A stretch of DNA of 9,180 bases from an uncultured Eubacterium sp. (GCA_902784045.1 CACZTE010000241.1:1-9180); one strand, 5' to 3'. Shown: positions 1-6,933, counted from the stretch's first letter. Notes: generated by a model not told the origin, from the letters alone. Made by a program: numbers and translations.

Positions 1-114
1 AATTCAAAAGGCAACTCGAAAAATCGTTCAAAAGACGGTCAGCAACCGAATTCGGACACTGACAATACTGATGCTAACATAGATTATAATGGTTCGCTGT
101 ATTCGGATATTTAA
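1..114 (+). CDS. C-terminal tail of an unidentified protein (partial, cut by window start)
   Basis: The first frame is open from base 1 to a TAA at 112-114 and encodes 37 residues. They are strongly polar and low in complexity, rich in Asn, Ser, Asp, Lys and Gln, and end in YNGSLYSDI. A clear rho-independent terminator starts about 34 nt after the stop, which supports this as a real gene end on the plus strand. The composition resembles the disordered tails of some Firmicute surface or wall-synthesis proteins, but nothing here identifies the family, so I assign no function. Most of the gene lies outside the window. The gene is convergent with the protease gene that ends at 400. Confidence 0.6.
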   Translation, partial: NSKGNSKNRSKDGQQPNSDTDNTDANIDYNGSLYSDI

Positions 115-147
115 AAGATAAATATCATTTTATTTCAATCAAATACC

Positions 148-178
148 AAGCCATGGCAATTGCCGGCCATGGCTTTTT
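148..178 (+). terminator. Rho-independent terminator of the upstream gene
   Basis: A perfect 10-bp stem pairs AAGCCATGGC (148-157) with GCCATGGCTT (166-175) around an 8-nt loop. A run of five T (174-178) overlaps the end of the right arm. It lies 34 nt after the TAA at 112-114 and matches the intrinsic terminator pattern on the plus strand. Confidence 0.85.
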
Positions 179-186
179 ATGTATAA

Positions 187-224
187 GTGAAGCCTCATAC
201 GACTATAGTCGCGTGAGGCTTCAC
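187..224. repeat. 38-nt near-perfect inverted repeat
   Basis: Arms GTGAAGCCTCA (187-197) and TGAGGCTTCAC (214-224) are exact inverse complements. Inside them is a 12-bp perfect palindrome CGACTATAGTCG (200-211), separated from the arms by one possible G-U pair and one mismatch. As RNA it would fold into an 11-bp stem, a small internal defect and a 4-bp tip with a TATA loop. No T run follows on either strand, so it is not a canonical intrinsic terminator. It could be a back-up terminator, a transcript-stabilising hairpin, a protein-binding palindrome, or one copy of a dispersed palindromic element. Confidence 0.7.
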
Positions 225-359
225 GTTAATGTCTCCATTCTTTAAATAGTGTTATTCAAATTATTTCGTAAAGATTAGAGGAATGTCCTTTGTTTATGAT
301 TTCATATCTGAAAAACGTACTGGTAAAGTGTCGGCTTATTCAGAAAATATCGCTTGCAA
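225..359. other. AT-rich intergenic stretch with no supported gene
   Basis: This is the rest of the convergent intergenic zone. I see no RNA gene or convincing promoter. A 27-codon plus-strand reading frame (296-379) has a GAGGA motif 13 nt upstream, but its stop falls in the loop of the next terminator, and I do not consider it supported. Confidence 0.4.
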
Positions 360-409
360 AAAGCGTCCTAACTGTTTGACAGTCATGACGTTTTGTTTTT
401 TATTTTTTT
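358..409. terminator. Bidirectional intrinsic terminator between convergent genes
   Basis: CGTCCTAACTG (364-374) pairs with CAGTCATGACG (380-390) around the loop TTTGA with two mismatches. The stem extends outward through a G-T and three A-T pairs to 360-394. On the plus strand it is followed by a T-rich tract (391-409). On the minus strand it is followed by five T (complement of 358-362). It lies just beyond the protease stop (400-402) and most plausibly ends the minus-strand transcript, while also stopping any plus-strand read-through past the first terminator. Confidence 0.75.
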
Positions 410-3186
410 AGATATGATTTCTCGATGTTTGATTTGGGCTCTGTCAAGGCGGGGCTTTTCCCTTTTTCCACTAAGACAACTTGCATGGCTTCCAAACGAT
501 ATCCAAATCCTTCAGTACCGGCACTCTCTCCGTTTTTGGCCCAGGCCATCCATCCGACGTTTTGCGCGTGAACACGATAGTAAATATCATAGTGTTCCGC
601 CATTTCCCCAGTGAGTTTAACCTGCATGGCTTCTAAACGGAGGCTTCGTCCACTGGTCCCGCTATCTTCACCGCTACTTCGAAATGCTTTTTCCCATCCG
701 ATATTTTGGATATGGGTCCGATAACAAATATCGCCGCTGTATTTTGGATCATTCAATGTAAGGCGCATTGCTTCTAGACGAAGACTGCGGCCACTGGTTC
801 CAGCAGTCATACCGTCCCAAACATTGGTCTGCCAACCGATGTTCTGGACATGCGTTGTGTAGAGCACTTTCGCTTCGGAAAAAGCGGTATCCAGTGTGCC
901 GGGCTCATTTTCGGGGGGAATATCTCCCTTTCGGATTAATCGTACGCGGTAGGCCTGAACACCGTAGGGATAGCCGGTGAAACCACAAGGTTCGTCGTTT
1001 TTCGCCCAAGCCATCCATCCTATCGACGTCACGTTAACCTGATAGTAGAGATCGTATTGTTCGGCAAGTTCACCGGAAAGCTTCATTTCTAAAGCCTGGA
1101 TAACATCTTCTGACCTTCCGCTGTTAGAGGCGTTTGTGCGATATGCATTTTCCCACCCGCCGTTTTGTGTATAGGTTCGGTAAGCAATATTACCATATTC
1201 TGTATCGCTTAACCTCACACGTATAAATGATAAAGAGCGATTTAAACCAATGCTTCCGGAAATCGCTCCGTCTTCTCTCGCGAGTTGCCATCCTGAGGAT
1301 GACTGATAAGAAGCGTACTGTATAGCTGGTGCGATAATTTCATCTGATTCGCTTTCAAAGCGGATTCCGGATGTTCTTGCGAAATTATCAACGGCTGACC
1401 CTTTTTCACCGTGAAGGACAAGCGTCCGACAACCTTCAAAAGCGTTACCGGCTATGGTTTTCACGCTTTTAGGAATCGTCAACTGAGTTAACCCTGTACA
1501 CTTTGCGAAAGACTTCACTCCGATTGTTTGTAACCCTTTCGGCAACGTATTAGCTGCCGATGTCTGCTCATAATAATTCAAATTGCTAGCGACGCGAACG
1601 GTTTTCAGAGATGTCATGTTCTCAAAAGCGTAATTTCCGATAGACGTGATGCCTTCGGGAAGCACGAGAGTGTCGATTTTTGAAGATGTATGTGCCCATG
1701 GAGCCTCTGACATTTCATAATCAAACATTGCGCCGCTTCCGGAAACAATGAGTTGTTTGTCTTCTATCCGCCATGTCAGTTTTTGACCGCAGGCATCGTC
1801 CGCGAGATCAGGTCCATCAGGTTGTGACGAAGAGACCTCAGCGAGAGCTGCGTCGAATTGCGTAAGGCCGTATCCGTAAATATCGTCCCTGCCGGATTCT
1901 CCCATATCACGAGCTGTTTTTAAGATAATATCAGAAACCTGTGAAGCCGTCAGTGACGGATCCGCCGAAAGCAGCATAGCCGCTTCACCGGCGACCACTG
2001 GTGCCGAAAATGAGGTTCCCGTATCAACGGTGTAATTGGCGAATTGTTGATCAGCGGAATAAACATAAGTGGTATAAATATTTTTGGCAGGCGCGACAAT
2101 ATCCACGGAAGCGTTGGCCGGGGAGCCTTCCCAATGGGACACTTCGGTTATTCCATTCGAACTGTTTGTTGAACAAACAACTCCGCCGATGCCGATGACG
2201 CCTTCCGCCGCTGCCGGTATCATCTGGTTGTTGCTTATCCGACCGTGATTACCAACGGAAGCAACCATAACGATATCTTTGTCCACGCAGGCTTTAACAT
2301 AGGTGTTAATCAGTGCCGCAGCGGTTTTATTTTCCGGCTTGTCCTCAAGGCCGAAAGACATATTGACAACGCGAATATCATCCCGTCCAGCAATATCTTT
2401 GAGGGCGGAAATAATACAGCCCAAACTGAGGTTGGAATCACCAAGCGTTTTTCCACCGGTTCGATACGGCACAATAGTTACATTCGCCGTCCCGGTTACA
2501 CCGGCAATGCCGATGCCGTTATTGGCCGCCGCGCCGAGGATACCGCTAACTTCGGTGCCGTGATAGGAAGCTTCGTTGCCCGCGTATGCCGCGTTGCCTT
2601 CTAGCTTTCCAAACAGGTCGTTAACTTCCGAAACGCGTCCTGAAAATTCCGGATGAAGGGTATCGCAACCTGTATCGATGACAGCCACTTTGACCGGCTG
2701 TCCATCCGGCAGTCGATCCCATGTATTGACAGCGCCGGTTTGTGTAAGAATACAATCTGCCCGGACTCCGCCGTTTATCTGAGCGAGTTCATAATCATTT
2801 GGAAGGCCCATACAAGGAATGTTCGCGTCTACAAAAGCAGTTTCCACCGCTTCATTCTTTTTGAGAGCCTGTGCGAAAGCATCTGTATTTTCAGCATCCG
2901 TCGGCGTAATCATATCCACAGAGTCCGAAATCTTTGTCGCCTGACGCACGTCTTTCTGTTTGAGATTGAGATCAGCAATATCACCATGATCTCGATAAAC
3001 CACAACTATGCGTTGATCCGCCGGAAGAGATACGTCCACATCGGCTACTTCCGACACGGACTGTAGCGTAACATTTTCATCGAGCGAGCTTAAATCATCC
3101 GAATCCGCCGCCAATGTACCGCCGATGCCCCATAGAGCCGCTAAAAGCAACAAGAGCATCAAACAAATTCGTCTTACCTTTCTCAT
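400..3186 (-). CDS. Secreted subtilisin-like serine protease (S8) with BspA-type LRR and six ChW repeats
   Basis: A probable extracellular endopeptidase of about 928 aa. A basic N-terminus and a Leu-rich core form a signal peptide with likely cleavage near TLA/AD (residue 26). Residues about 59-123 look like an I9-type propeptide. The subtilase domain (about 164-446) shows the full catalytic set: Asp171 in VIDTG, His209 in HGTEV, oxyanion Asn313 in SVGNHG and Ser392 in GTSFSAP. Residues about 466-611 form a BspA-like LRR_5 segment (CGQKLTW, ITSIGNYAF, VKTIAGNAF). Residues about 623-910 hold six ChW repeats. I chose the ATG at 3186 because GAAGGA lies 11 nt upstream and the signal peptide starts there. 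The in-frame ATG at 3228 has no ribosome site and only adds 14 basic residues. It follows ksgA by 104 nt. The signal peptide, LRR and ChW modules suggest a secreted or surface enzyme. The substrate is unknown, and there is no LPXTG sorting signal. Confidence 0.9.
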   Translation of the reverse strand: MRKVRRICLMLLLLLAALWGIGGTLAADSDDLSSLDENVTLQSVSEVADVDVSLPADQRIVVVYRDHGDIADLNLKQKDVRQATKISDSVDMITPTDAENTDAFAQALKKNEAVETAFVDANIPCMGLPNDYELAQINGGVRADCILTQTGAVNTWDRLPDGQPVKVAVIDTGCDTLHPEFSGRVSEVNDLFGKLEGNAAYAGNEASYHGTEVSGILGAAANNGIGIAGVTGTANVTIVPYRTGGKTLGDSNLSLGCIISALKDIAGRDDIRVVNMSFGLEDKPENKTAAALINTYVKACVDKDIVMVASVGNHGRISNNQMIPAAAEGVIGIGGVVCSTNSSNGITEVSHWEGSPANASVDIVAPAKNIYTTYVYSADQQFANYTVDTGTSFSAPVVAGEAAMLLSADPSLTASQVSDIILKTARDMGESGRDDIYGYGLTQFDAALAEVSSSQPDGPDLADDACGQKLTWRIEDKQLIVSGSGAMFDYEMSEAPWAHTSSKIDTLVLPEGITSIGNYAFENMTSLKTVRVASNLNYYEQTSAANTLPKGLQTIGVKSFAKCTGLTQLTIPKSVKTIAGNAFEGCRTLVLHGEKGSAVDNFARTSGIRFESESDEIIAPAIQYASYQSSSGWQLAREDGAISGSIGLNRSLSFIRVRLSDTEYGNIAYRTYTQNGGWENAYRTNASNSGRSEDVIQALEMKLSGELAEQYDLYYQVNVTSIGWMAWAKNDEPCGFTGYPYGVQAYRVRLIRKGDIPPENEPGTLDTAFSEAKVLYTTHVQNIGWQTNVWDGMTAGTSGRSLRLEAMRLTLNDPKYSGDICYRTHIQNIGWEKAFRSSGEDSGTSGRSLRLEAMQVKLTGEMAEHYDIYYRVHAQNVGWMAWAKNGESAGTEGFGYRLEAMQVVLVEKGKSPALTEPKSNIEKSYLKK
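457..1320 (-). repeat. Six ChW repeats encoded as two copies of a three-repeat unit
   Basis: The C-terminal third of the protease encodes six modules of roughly 35-50 residues matching the clostridial ChW pattern: Y-x-x-H-x-Q-N-x-G-W, a variable loop, then G-x-S-x-R-x-E-A-M/L and a hydrophobic strand. The key Trp residues are at 633, 678, 724, 785, 831 and 879, numbering from the ATG at 3186. Repeats 1-3 (919-1320) and 4-6 (457-870) align as a block: the third member of each block carries GWMAWAKN and the second carries YRT-x-x-QN. At DNA level the copies differ in synonymous codons, so the duplication is not recent. ChW modules are thought to act in surface attachment or recognition. The ligand here is unknown. 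Confidence 0.85.
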
Positions 3187-3234
3187 GCTTAAAATTTTCC
3201 TTCTTTCACTTATTTTTCTTTTTCTCATTTTTTA

Positions 3235-3263
3235 ATAATATCAAACGGGAAACCGATTGACTT
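3235..3263 (-). promoter_or_regulatory. Possible weak promoter and small hairpin upstream of the protease gene
   Basis: On the minus strand a TATTAT hexamer (3240-3235) lies about 50 nt before the preferred protease start, which could give a leader of around 40 nt. The matching -35 position (AAGTCA, 3263-3258) is poor. The same stretch holds an 8-bp hairpin with one mismatch (3241-3248 with 3253-3260, loop 3249-3252). No proper T run follows it on the minus strand, so it is at most a leaky terminator between ksgA and the protease. This is a weak call. Confidence 0.3.
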
Positions 3264-3290
3264 GTTGATTTTTCTCTTTATTGATAAACG

Positions 3291-4145
3291 TTATTTGATT
3301 TTCCCGGTTAATTGATCAGCGAGTTCAGCAAATGTTTCACCGGTCAAACGTTCTCCGCGAACACCGGGATCAATACCCACCGCGGTCATCGCCGCAATTA
3401 ATGTCTCTCGGTCATAGGCTGTGTTGCCCATAAGGGAATTGATCAGGGTTTTTCGTCTATTTAAAAACGCGGCTTTTACGATGGTGAAAAAGACTTTTTT
3501 ATCTGCAGGTTCATATGTCGCTGGCCGGCGGGTAAGCACAATAACCGATGAGTCCACCCGGGGTTTCGGCATAAAAGCCGAAGCCGGCACATCAAAACAT
3601 TTTTCGCAATCTGCGTAATATCGGGCGGCCACGGTTAACGAACCGTAAGCCTTGGTTCCCGGCTTTGCCGCCAGGCGCTCTCCCACTTCCTTTTGCACCA
3701 AAAAAGTCATACGTTTGATGGATAAATCGCTTTCCAATAATGTCATGATAATCGGCGTGGTGACGTAATAAGGTAAATTGGCTGCCACTTTAATGGATTC
3801 ATCCTGTGAAAATCCCAAGTCCGACAAATCACACCGTAAAAAATCGCTGTTAACAAGCCTTATATTATTATATTCGGATAAAGTCTCATTTAAAACGGGG
3901 ATGAGACGCGTATCAATTTCAACTGTCGTCACTTTTTTTGCGCGAAGAGCCAGAGCCTGGGTCAGCGTTCCGATACCGGAGCCAATCTCAAGAACAGAAT
4001 CCGAAAGTGAAATTTCAGCCGCGTCGGCAATTCGGTTTAGAATATTTTCGTCGATGAGAAAATTTTGGCCGAATCGTTTGTGAAAGCGCAGATCATAGCG
4101 CCGCATTAATTTTTCTATCTCGGATGGAGATGTTAATTTTGTCAT
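3291..4145 (-). CDS. rsmA: 16S rRNA (A1518/A1519-N6)-dimethyltransferase
   Basis: RsmA/KsgA transfers four methyl groups from S-adenosylmethionine to two adjacent adenines near the 3' end of 16S rRNA, a late small-subunit maturation step in the cytoplasm. The 284-aa length is typical. Visible motifs in order: KRFGQNFLID (23-32), the SAM-binding glycine loop EIGSGIGTLT (53-62), the acidic VEID (75-78), the catalytic NLPYY (123-127), VQKEVGERL (150-158), and the FMPKPRVDSS strand (191-200). The ATG overlaps the cca stop as ATGA (4145-4142), and AAAGGG sits 7-8 nt upstream inside the end of cca, which points to translational coupling in one operon. In many Firmicutes this gene instead neighbours rnmV or tatD. 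Loss of the enzyme classically gives kasugamycin resistance. Confidence 0.97.
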   Translation of the reverse strand: MTKLTSPSEIEKLMRRYDLRFHKRFGQNFLIDENILNRIADAAEISLSDSVLEIGSGIGTLTQALALRAKKVTTVEIDTRLIPVLNETLSEYNNIRLVNSDFLRCDLSDLGFSQDESIKVAANLPYYVTTPIIMTLLESDLSIKRMTFLVQKEVGERLAAKPGTKAYGSLTVAARYYADCEKCFDVPASAFMPKPRVDSSVIVLTRRPATYEPADKKVFFTIVKAAFLNRRKTLINSLMGNTAYDRETLIAAMTAVGIDPGVRGERLTGETFAELADQLTGKIK

Positions 4146-5413
4146 GTTGTTTCCCTTTGATCATCCTCGCTCGCATTTATTGACTCGTAATAGGAGTCGA
4201 TAAACGAAAGTAAATCGCTTCTGTTATTGTACTCAGGATAGCGGTACACCAGGGAAAGCGCCGCCGATATACCTTGTTTCACGGCAGGACCCCGGTATCC
4301 TGCGGCAATAAAATCCTTGCCGTCGATTTTGAGATCCCGGACGAAAATGGGATCGCCTCTCTCGATAATGTTGGCGTAAATCCGTTTGTTTTTTTTGACT
4401 ATCTCACATTTGAGCGGTCCGCCGTCCCAGGCCGCTTCTCCCTGTTGAATGGAAAGCAGCGTCGCGAAACCATCGTGTCCCAATTCAGCAATGGTCTGTT
4501 TAAAATCTACGATATCATTGCAATTGACCTGATAATGCGCGCAAAGGGCAAGCACCTGTTTTTGGGTGCGTTTGGAAAATTTAAGCACATTTAAAAATAA
4601 TTTTTGTTCCTCAGGCTCAAGGCTGTGTAGCAGCATAGCAAGCCGAGTTTCCAAATGACGCGGAACAAAAGCCATGGCTTCAAAAGATTCTAAAAAGGTA
4701 TGACGCCAATCACGGTTCTTGAAATGGACACCGCGCTCAAGAAACAAAAATTGAATCAAATTGCATTTGAGTAGCAAATATCCGCCCCAGGTCACTTTTT
4801 CGGAGACGAGAAGACGGCAAAATTCCTGCCGGATGCGTTCCATGCTGACTCCGGTGATATCGGGATCGTTTTGAATGGATGCTTTGGTTTCGTCTTCGAC
4901 GACCATCGCTTGTTCGGCAGCGAGGCGCACACAGCGCCATTTGCGAAGCTTGTCCTCCGCGAAACGATCGTCGGGACTGCCGATGGCCCGAATGATTCTC
5001 CGGTCAAGATCGGCAAGGCCTCCGACATAATCATAAATAATGCCATCACCGTCCATTAAAATGGCATTCATCGTAAAATCCCGGCGCATGACATCCAGAC
5101 GCACATCGTCGGTATAAATGACCGAAGAAGGATGTCTCCCATCGGTATAACATAAATCTCTGCGAAAGGTCGTGATTTCGTACACGCCGCCCGGCAGTAC
5201 AATACCAATGGTTCCGAACCGCGCGCCGGTATCAACCACATCGTCAAACCAATGCTTCATTTCATCCGGCAACGCGTTCGTCGTGAGATCATAATCTTTT
5301 GGTGTCTTTCCGAGAATCATATCTCTTACCGCGCCGCCCACAATATAAAGCTGTTTATTTCTACGTTTAAAAAAATCAAAAAGATACTTTAAATCGGCAA
5401 TTGATTGTTTCAA
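4142..5413 (-). CDS. cca: CCA-adding enzyme (class II tRNA nucleotidyltransferase)
   Basis: Builds or repairs the 3' CCA end of tRNAs from CTP and ATP without a nucleic-acid template. The 423-aa protein shows the class II head: motif A GGAVRDMILG with the metal-binding pair Asp40/Asp42 in KDYDLTT, FGTIGIVL (66-73), motif B RRDFTMNAILMD (110-121), the NTP-selecting EDKLR (153-157), and motif E MERIRQEF (191-198). The C-terminus (about 350-400, with IDGKDFIAAG) matches the second tRNA-binding module seen in Firmicute enzymes. There is no HD domain. The start is TTG at 5413, with GGAG six nt upstream (5423-5420). The next in-frame Met (32) lies inside motif A, so TTG is needed for a whole enzyme. 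The segment after EDKLR reads KWRCVRL where LR-x-x-RF is commoner. CCA-adding cannot be told from CC- or A-only activity by eye. It is first in the cca-rsmA block. Confidence 0.95.
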   Translation of the reverse strand: MKQSIADLKYLFDFFKRRNKQLYIVGGAVRDMILGKTPKDYDLTTNALPDEMKHWFDDVVDTGARFGTIGIVLPGGVYEITTFRRDLCYTDGRHPSSVIYTDDVRLDVMRRDFTMNAILMDGDGIIYDYVGGLADLDRRIIRAIGSPDDRFAEDKLRKWRCVRLAAEQAMVVEDETKASIQNDPDITGVSMERIRQEFCRLLVSEKVTWGGYLLLKCNLIQFLFLERGVHFKNRDWRHTFLESFEAMAFVPRHLETRLAMLLHSLEPEEQKLFLNVLKFSKRTQKQVLALCAHYQVNCNDIVDFKQTIAELGHDGFATLLSIQQGEAAWDGGPLKCEIVKKNKRIYANIIERGDPIFVRDLKIDGKDFIAAGYRGPAVKQGISAALSLVYRYPEYNNRSDLLSFIDSYYESINASEDDQRETT

Positions 5414-5494
5414 ATTTTTCTCCGCTCCGTAATAATCCGCAAAGCAGATTTACACTTCTTTTACTTATATGATAAAATAATATTAACTTTACCT

Positions 5495-5524
5495 ATTCTA
5501 TCACATTAAAACAGGATTCGTTAA
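5495..5524 (-). promoter_or_regulatory. Candidate promoter of the cca-rsmA operon
   Basis: On the minus strand, TTAACG (5524-5519) and TAGAAT (5500-5495) are 18 bp apart, about 80 nt before the cca TTG. The match to sigma-A consensus is moderate, and the AT-rich leader offers other possible -10 boxes, so this is only the best of several choices. Confidence 0.35.
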
Positions 5525-5567
5525 CCCTTAATCTGAATCACCCCGACTTTCTTAATCAATGACCGCG

Positions 5568-5596
5568 TTGACTTTATTATGATAAAGTGTTATGAT
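5568..5596 (+). promoter_or_regulatory. Strong sigma-A-type promoter of the his operon
   Basis: TTGACT (5568-5573) and TATGAT (5591-5596) are separated by exactly 17 bp, each hexamer one base from consensus. Transcription should start near 5603, about 27 nt before the hisZ ATG at 5630. AAAGGA (5617-5622) is the ribosome site, 7 nt before the ATG. The leader is too short for a T-box, a leader peptide or an attenuator. The spacer begins with a small inverted repeat, TTTAT-TATG-ATAAA (5573-5586), which could be an operator or chance in AT-rich DNA. Confidence 0.75.
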
Positions 5597-5629
5597 TGAG
5601 TCCTTAAATCAAAAAGAAAGGATTGTCTT

Positions 5630-6922
5630 ATGCTCAAATCCTACACCATTGATGGCTTTGAAAACATTCAATATCAAGGCTATCACGCTTTGCTCAATAT
5701 CGAAAACCGACTTGGTGAATGCTTTAAAATGCATGGCTACCGTAGAGTGAGTACGCCCACCTTTGAGGCCTATGATATCTATTTAGGCGATGACACTGTT
5801 CCCCGGGATGATCTGTTCAAGCTCATCAGCCGTAAAGGGAAAGTGCTTGCCTTAAAACCCGACGCGACCCTTTCTGTCGCACGGATGGCTGCCATTAATC
5901 ATCATGACCCAGAAGAAATTATCAAATTTTATTATCTCGCCAATATTTACCGCCATTTTTCCGAACCCGACAGCAAAAAAGAAATTACTCAAATGGGCGT
6001 GGAATATTTTGGTGACAGCAATCCCGAATGCGACGCGGAAATTATTCGCCTCGCTCAAAAAGCTCTGACCATTTTTAAGGTTGAAAAGCTTCAAATTGAC
6101 CTGGGCAATGTCGGATTAATCGGCGCTTTACTGGCCAAAACCGATTTAAACGCCGATGATCGTAAAATTTTGGGAAAACTCATCGATAAAAAGAATGTCG
6201 ACGACATTATTGCATTTTCCCATTCTCATCATATTGAAGAGAGCGTTGCGAACAAGCTTTCTCGGATTCCCGCTATTTACGGCAATCCCGAAGAAGTGCT
6301 CGAAAAAACGGAAGCTCTTTGCGAAAACGCCGCGATGCGTAAAGCCGCTCGTCGGCTTAAGGCCGTTTACAAACAGTTAAAAGCCTTCGGGCTCGCAGAC
6401 ACGGTGACCATCGACCTCGGTTTTACCCGCACGATGAATTACTACACCGATACCGTCTTTAAGATTTATGGCGGCCATTGGGGCACACCCCTGATTGAAG
6501 GCGGACGATATGACGCTTTAAGCGCAAAATTCGGCATTGACCGACCCGCCTGCGGTTTTGCCGTCGACGTTCTCAGCCTTATGGATTACTTGGAACAAAA
6601 CGGGCTGATTGTCCCGTTGTCGGAAGCGCGGACCGTTATTTTTTACGCGCCGTCGGATATCAAGCAAGCGGCAACCATTGCCGACCATCTGAGAGAGCGC
6701 AACATCATCACGGAGACCTTCCCCTTAAAAGGTGCGCCAGAGCCGGTCATAGACCGCATGGGACGCACCCAAAGCTATAAAAGCGCGCGTTTTTATTGCG
6801 TGCGCCGAGGCGAGGTCCTCAAATGGCAGCAAAACCGGTTTGACCGCGTCGACAGCATTGACGGCTACAGATGGCCGTCAACCGACGTTAAGACATCTCT
6901 AACTGAACAACATAAAATATGA
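5630..6922 (+). CDS. hisZ: ATP phosphoribosyltransferase regulatory subunit HisZ
   Basis: HisZ is a catalytically inactive paralogue of histidyl-tRNA synthetase. It joins the short form of HisG to make active, histidine-inhibitable ATP phosphoribosyltransferase, the first step of histidine synthesis. Synthetase-like landmarks remain: GYRRVSTPTFE (36-46), KPDATLSVAR (76-85), a motif-2-like segment YLANIYRHF to QMGVEYFG (102-128), FTRTMNYYTD (265-274) and GGRYDAL (291-297). The segment that should read GRxREF is SKKEIT, and the usual RGLDYYTG is RTMNYYTD, which argues against a functional synthetase, as does the adjacent short hisG. At 430 aa it is longer than the minimal HisZ. Residues about 335-420 look like a degenerate anticodon-binding-type domain. 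Start: ATG with AAAGGA 7 nt upstream. The stop is 11 nt before hisG. A true HisRS is the main alternative, but it fits poorly. Confidence 0.92.
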   Translation: MLKSYTIDGFENIQYQGYHALLNIENRLGECFKMHGYRRVSTPTFEAYDIYLGDDTVPRDDLFKLISRKGKVLALKPDATLSVARMAAINHHDPEEIIKFYYLANIYRHFSEPDSKKEITQMGVEYFGDSNPECDAEIIRLAQKALTIFKVEKLQIDLGNVGLIGALLAKTDLNADDRKILGKLIDKKNVDDIIAFSHSHHIEESVANKLSRIPAIYGNPEEVLEKTEALCENAAMRKAARRLKAVYKQLKAFGLADTVTIDLGFTRTMNYYTDTVFKIYGGHWGTPLIEGGRYDALSAKFGIDRPACGFAVDVLSLMDYLEQNGLIVPLSEARTVIFYAPSDIKQAATIADHLRERNIITETFPLKGAPEPVIDRMGRTQSYKSARFYCVRRGEVLKWQQNRFDRVDSIDGYRWPSTDVKTSLTEQHKI

Positions 6923-6933
6923 GGAGAAAACCC

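Noticed and set aside
296..379. 27-codon plus-strand reading frame with a GAGGA motif upstream, ending inside the bidirectional terminator
   Set aside because: The spacing to the ATG is long (13 nt), no promoter is visible, the peptide shows no recognisable pattern, and the stop lies in the terminator loop. Chance is the simplest explanation.
2245..2604. 119-codon open frame on the plus strand inside the protease gene
   Set aside because: It is antisense to the conserved catalytic domain, has no ribosome site of note and resembles no family. It is a shadow of the real gene.
2653..3066. 137-codon plus-strand open frame opposite the protease propeptide region
   Set aside because: It lies fully antisense to a well supported coding region and has no family-like motifs.
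3187..3228. N-terminal extension of the protease from the ATG at 3228
   Set aside because: There is no ribosome site before 3228, while GAAGGA precedes the ATG at 3186. The extension would cover that site and add 14 basic residues before the signal peptide.
5630..6922. Reading this gene as histidyl-tRNA synthetase (hisS)
   Set aside because: The motif-2 arginine segment and the RGLDYYTG motif are degraded, and the next gene is a short HisG that requires HisZ.
6919..6933. Earlier hisG start overlapping the hisZ stop as ATGA
   Set aside because: The overlap is attractive, but no ribosome site precedes it, whereas GAGGAG lies 7 nt before the ATG at 6934, from which the protein begins close to the ALAKGR motif.
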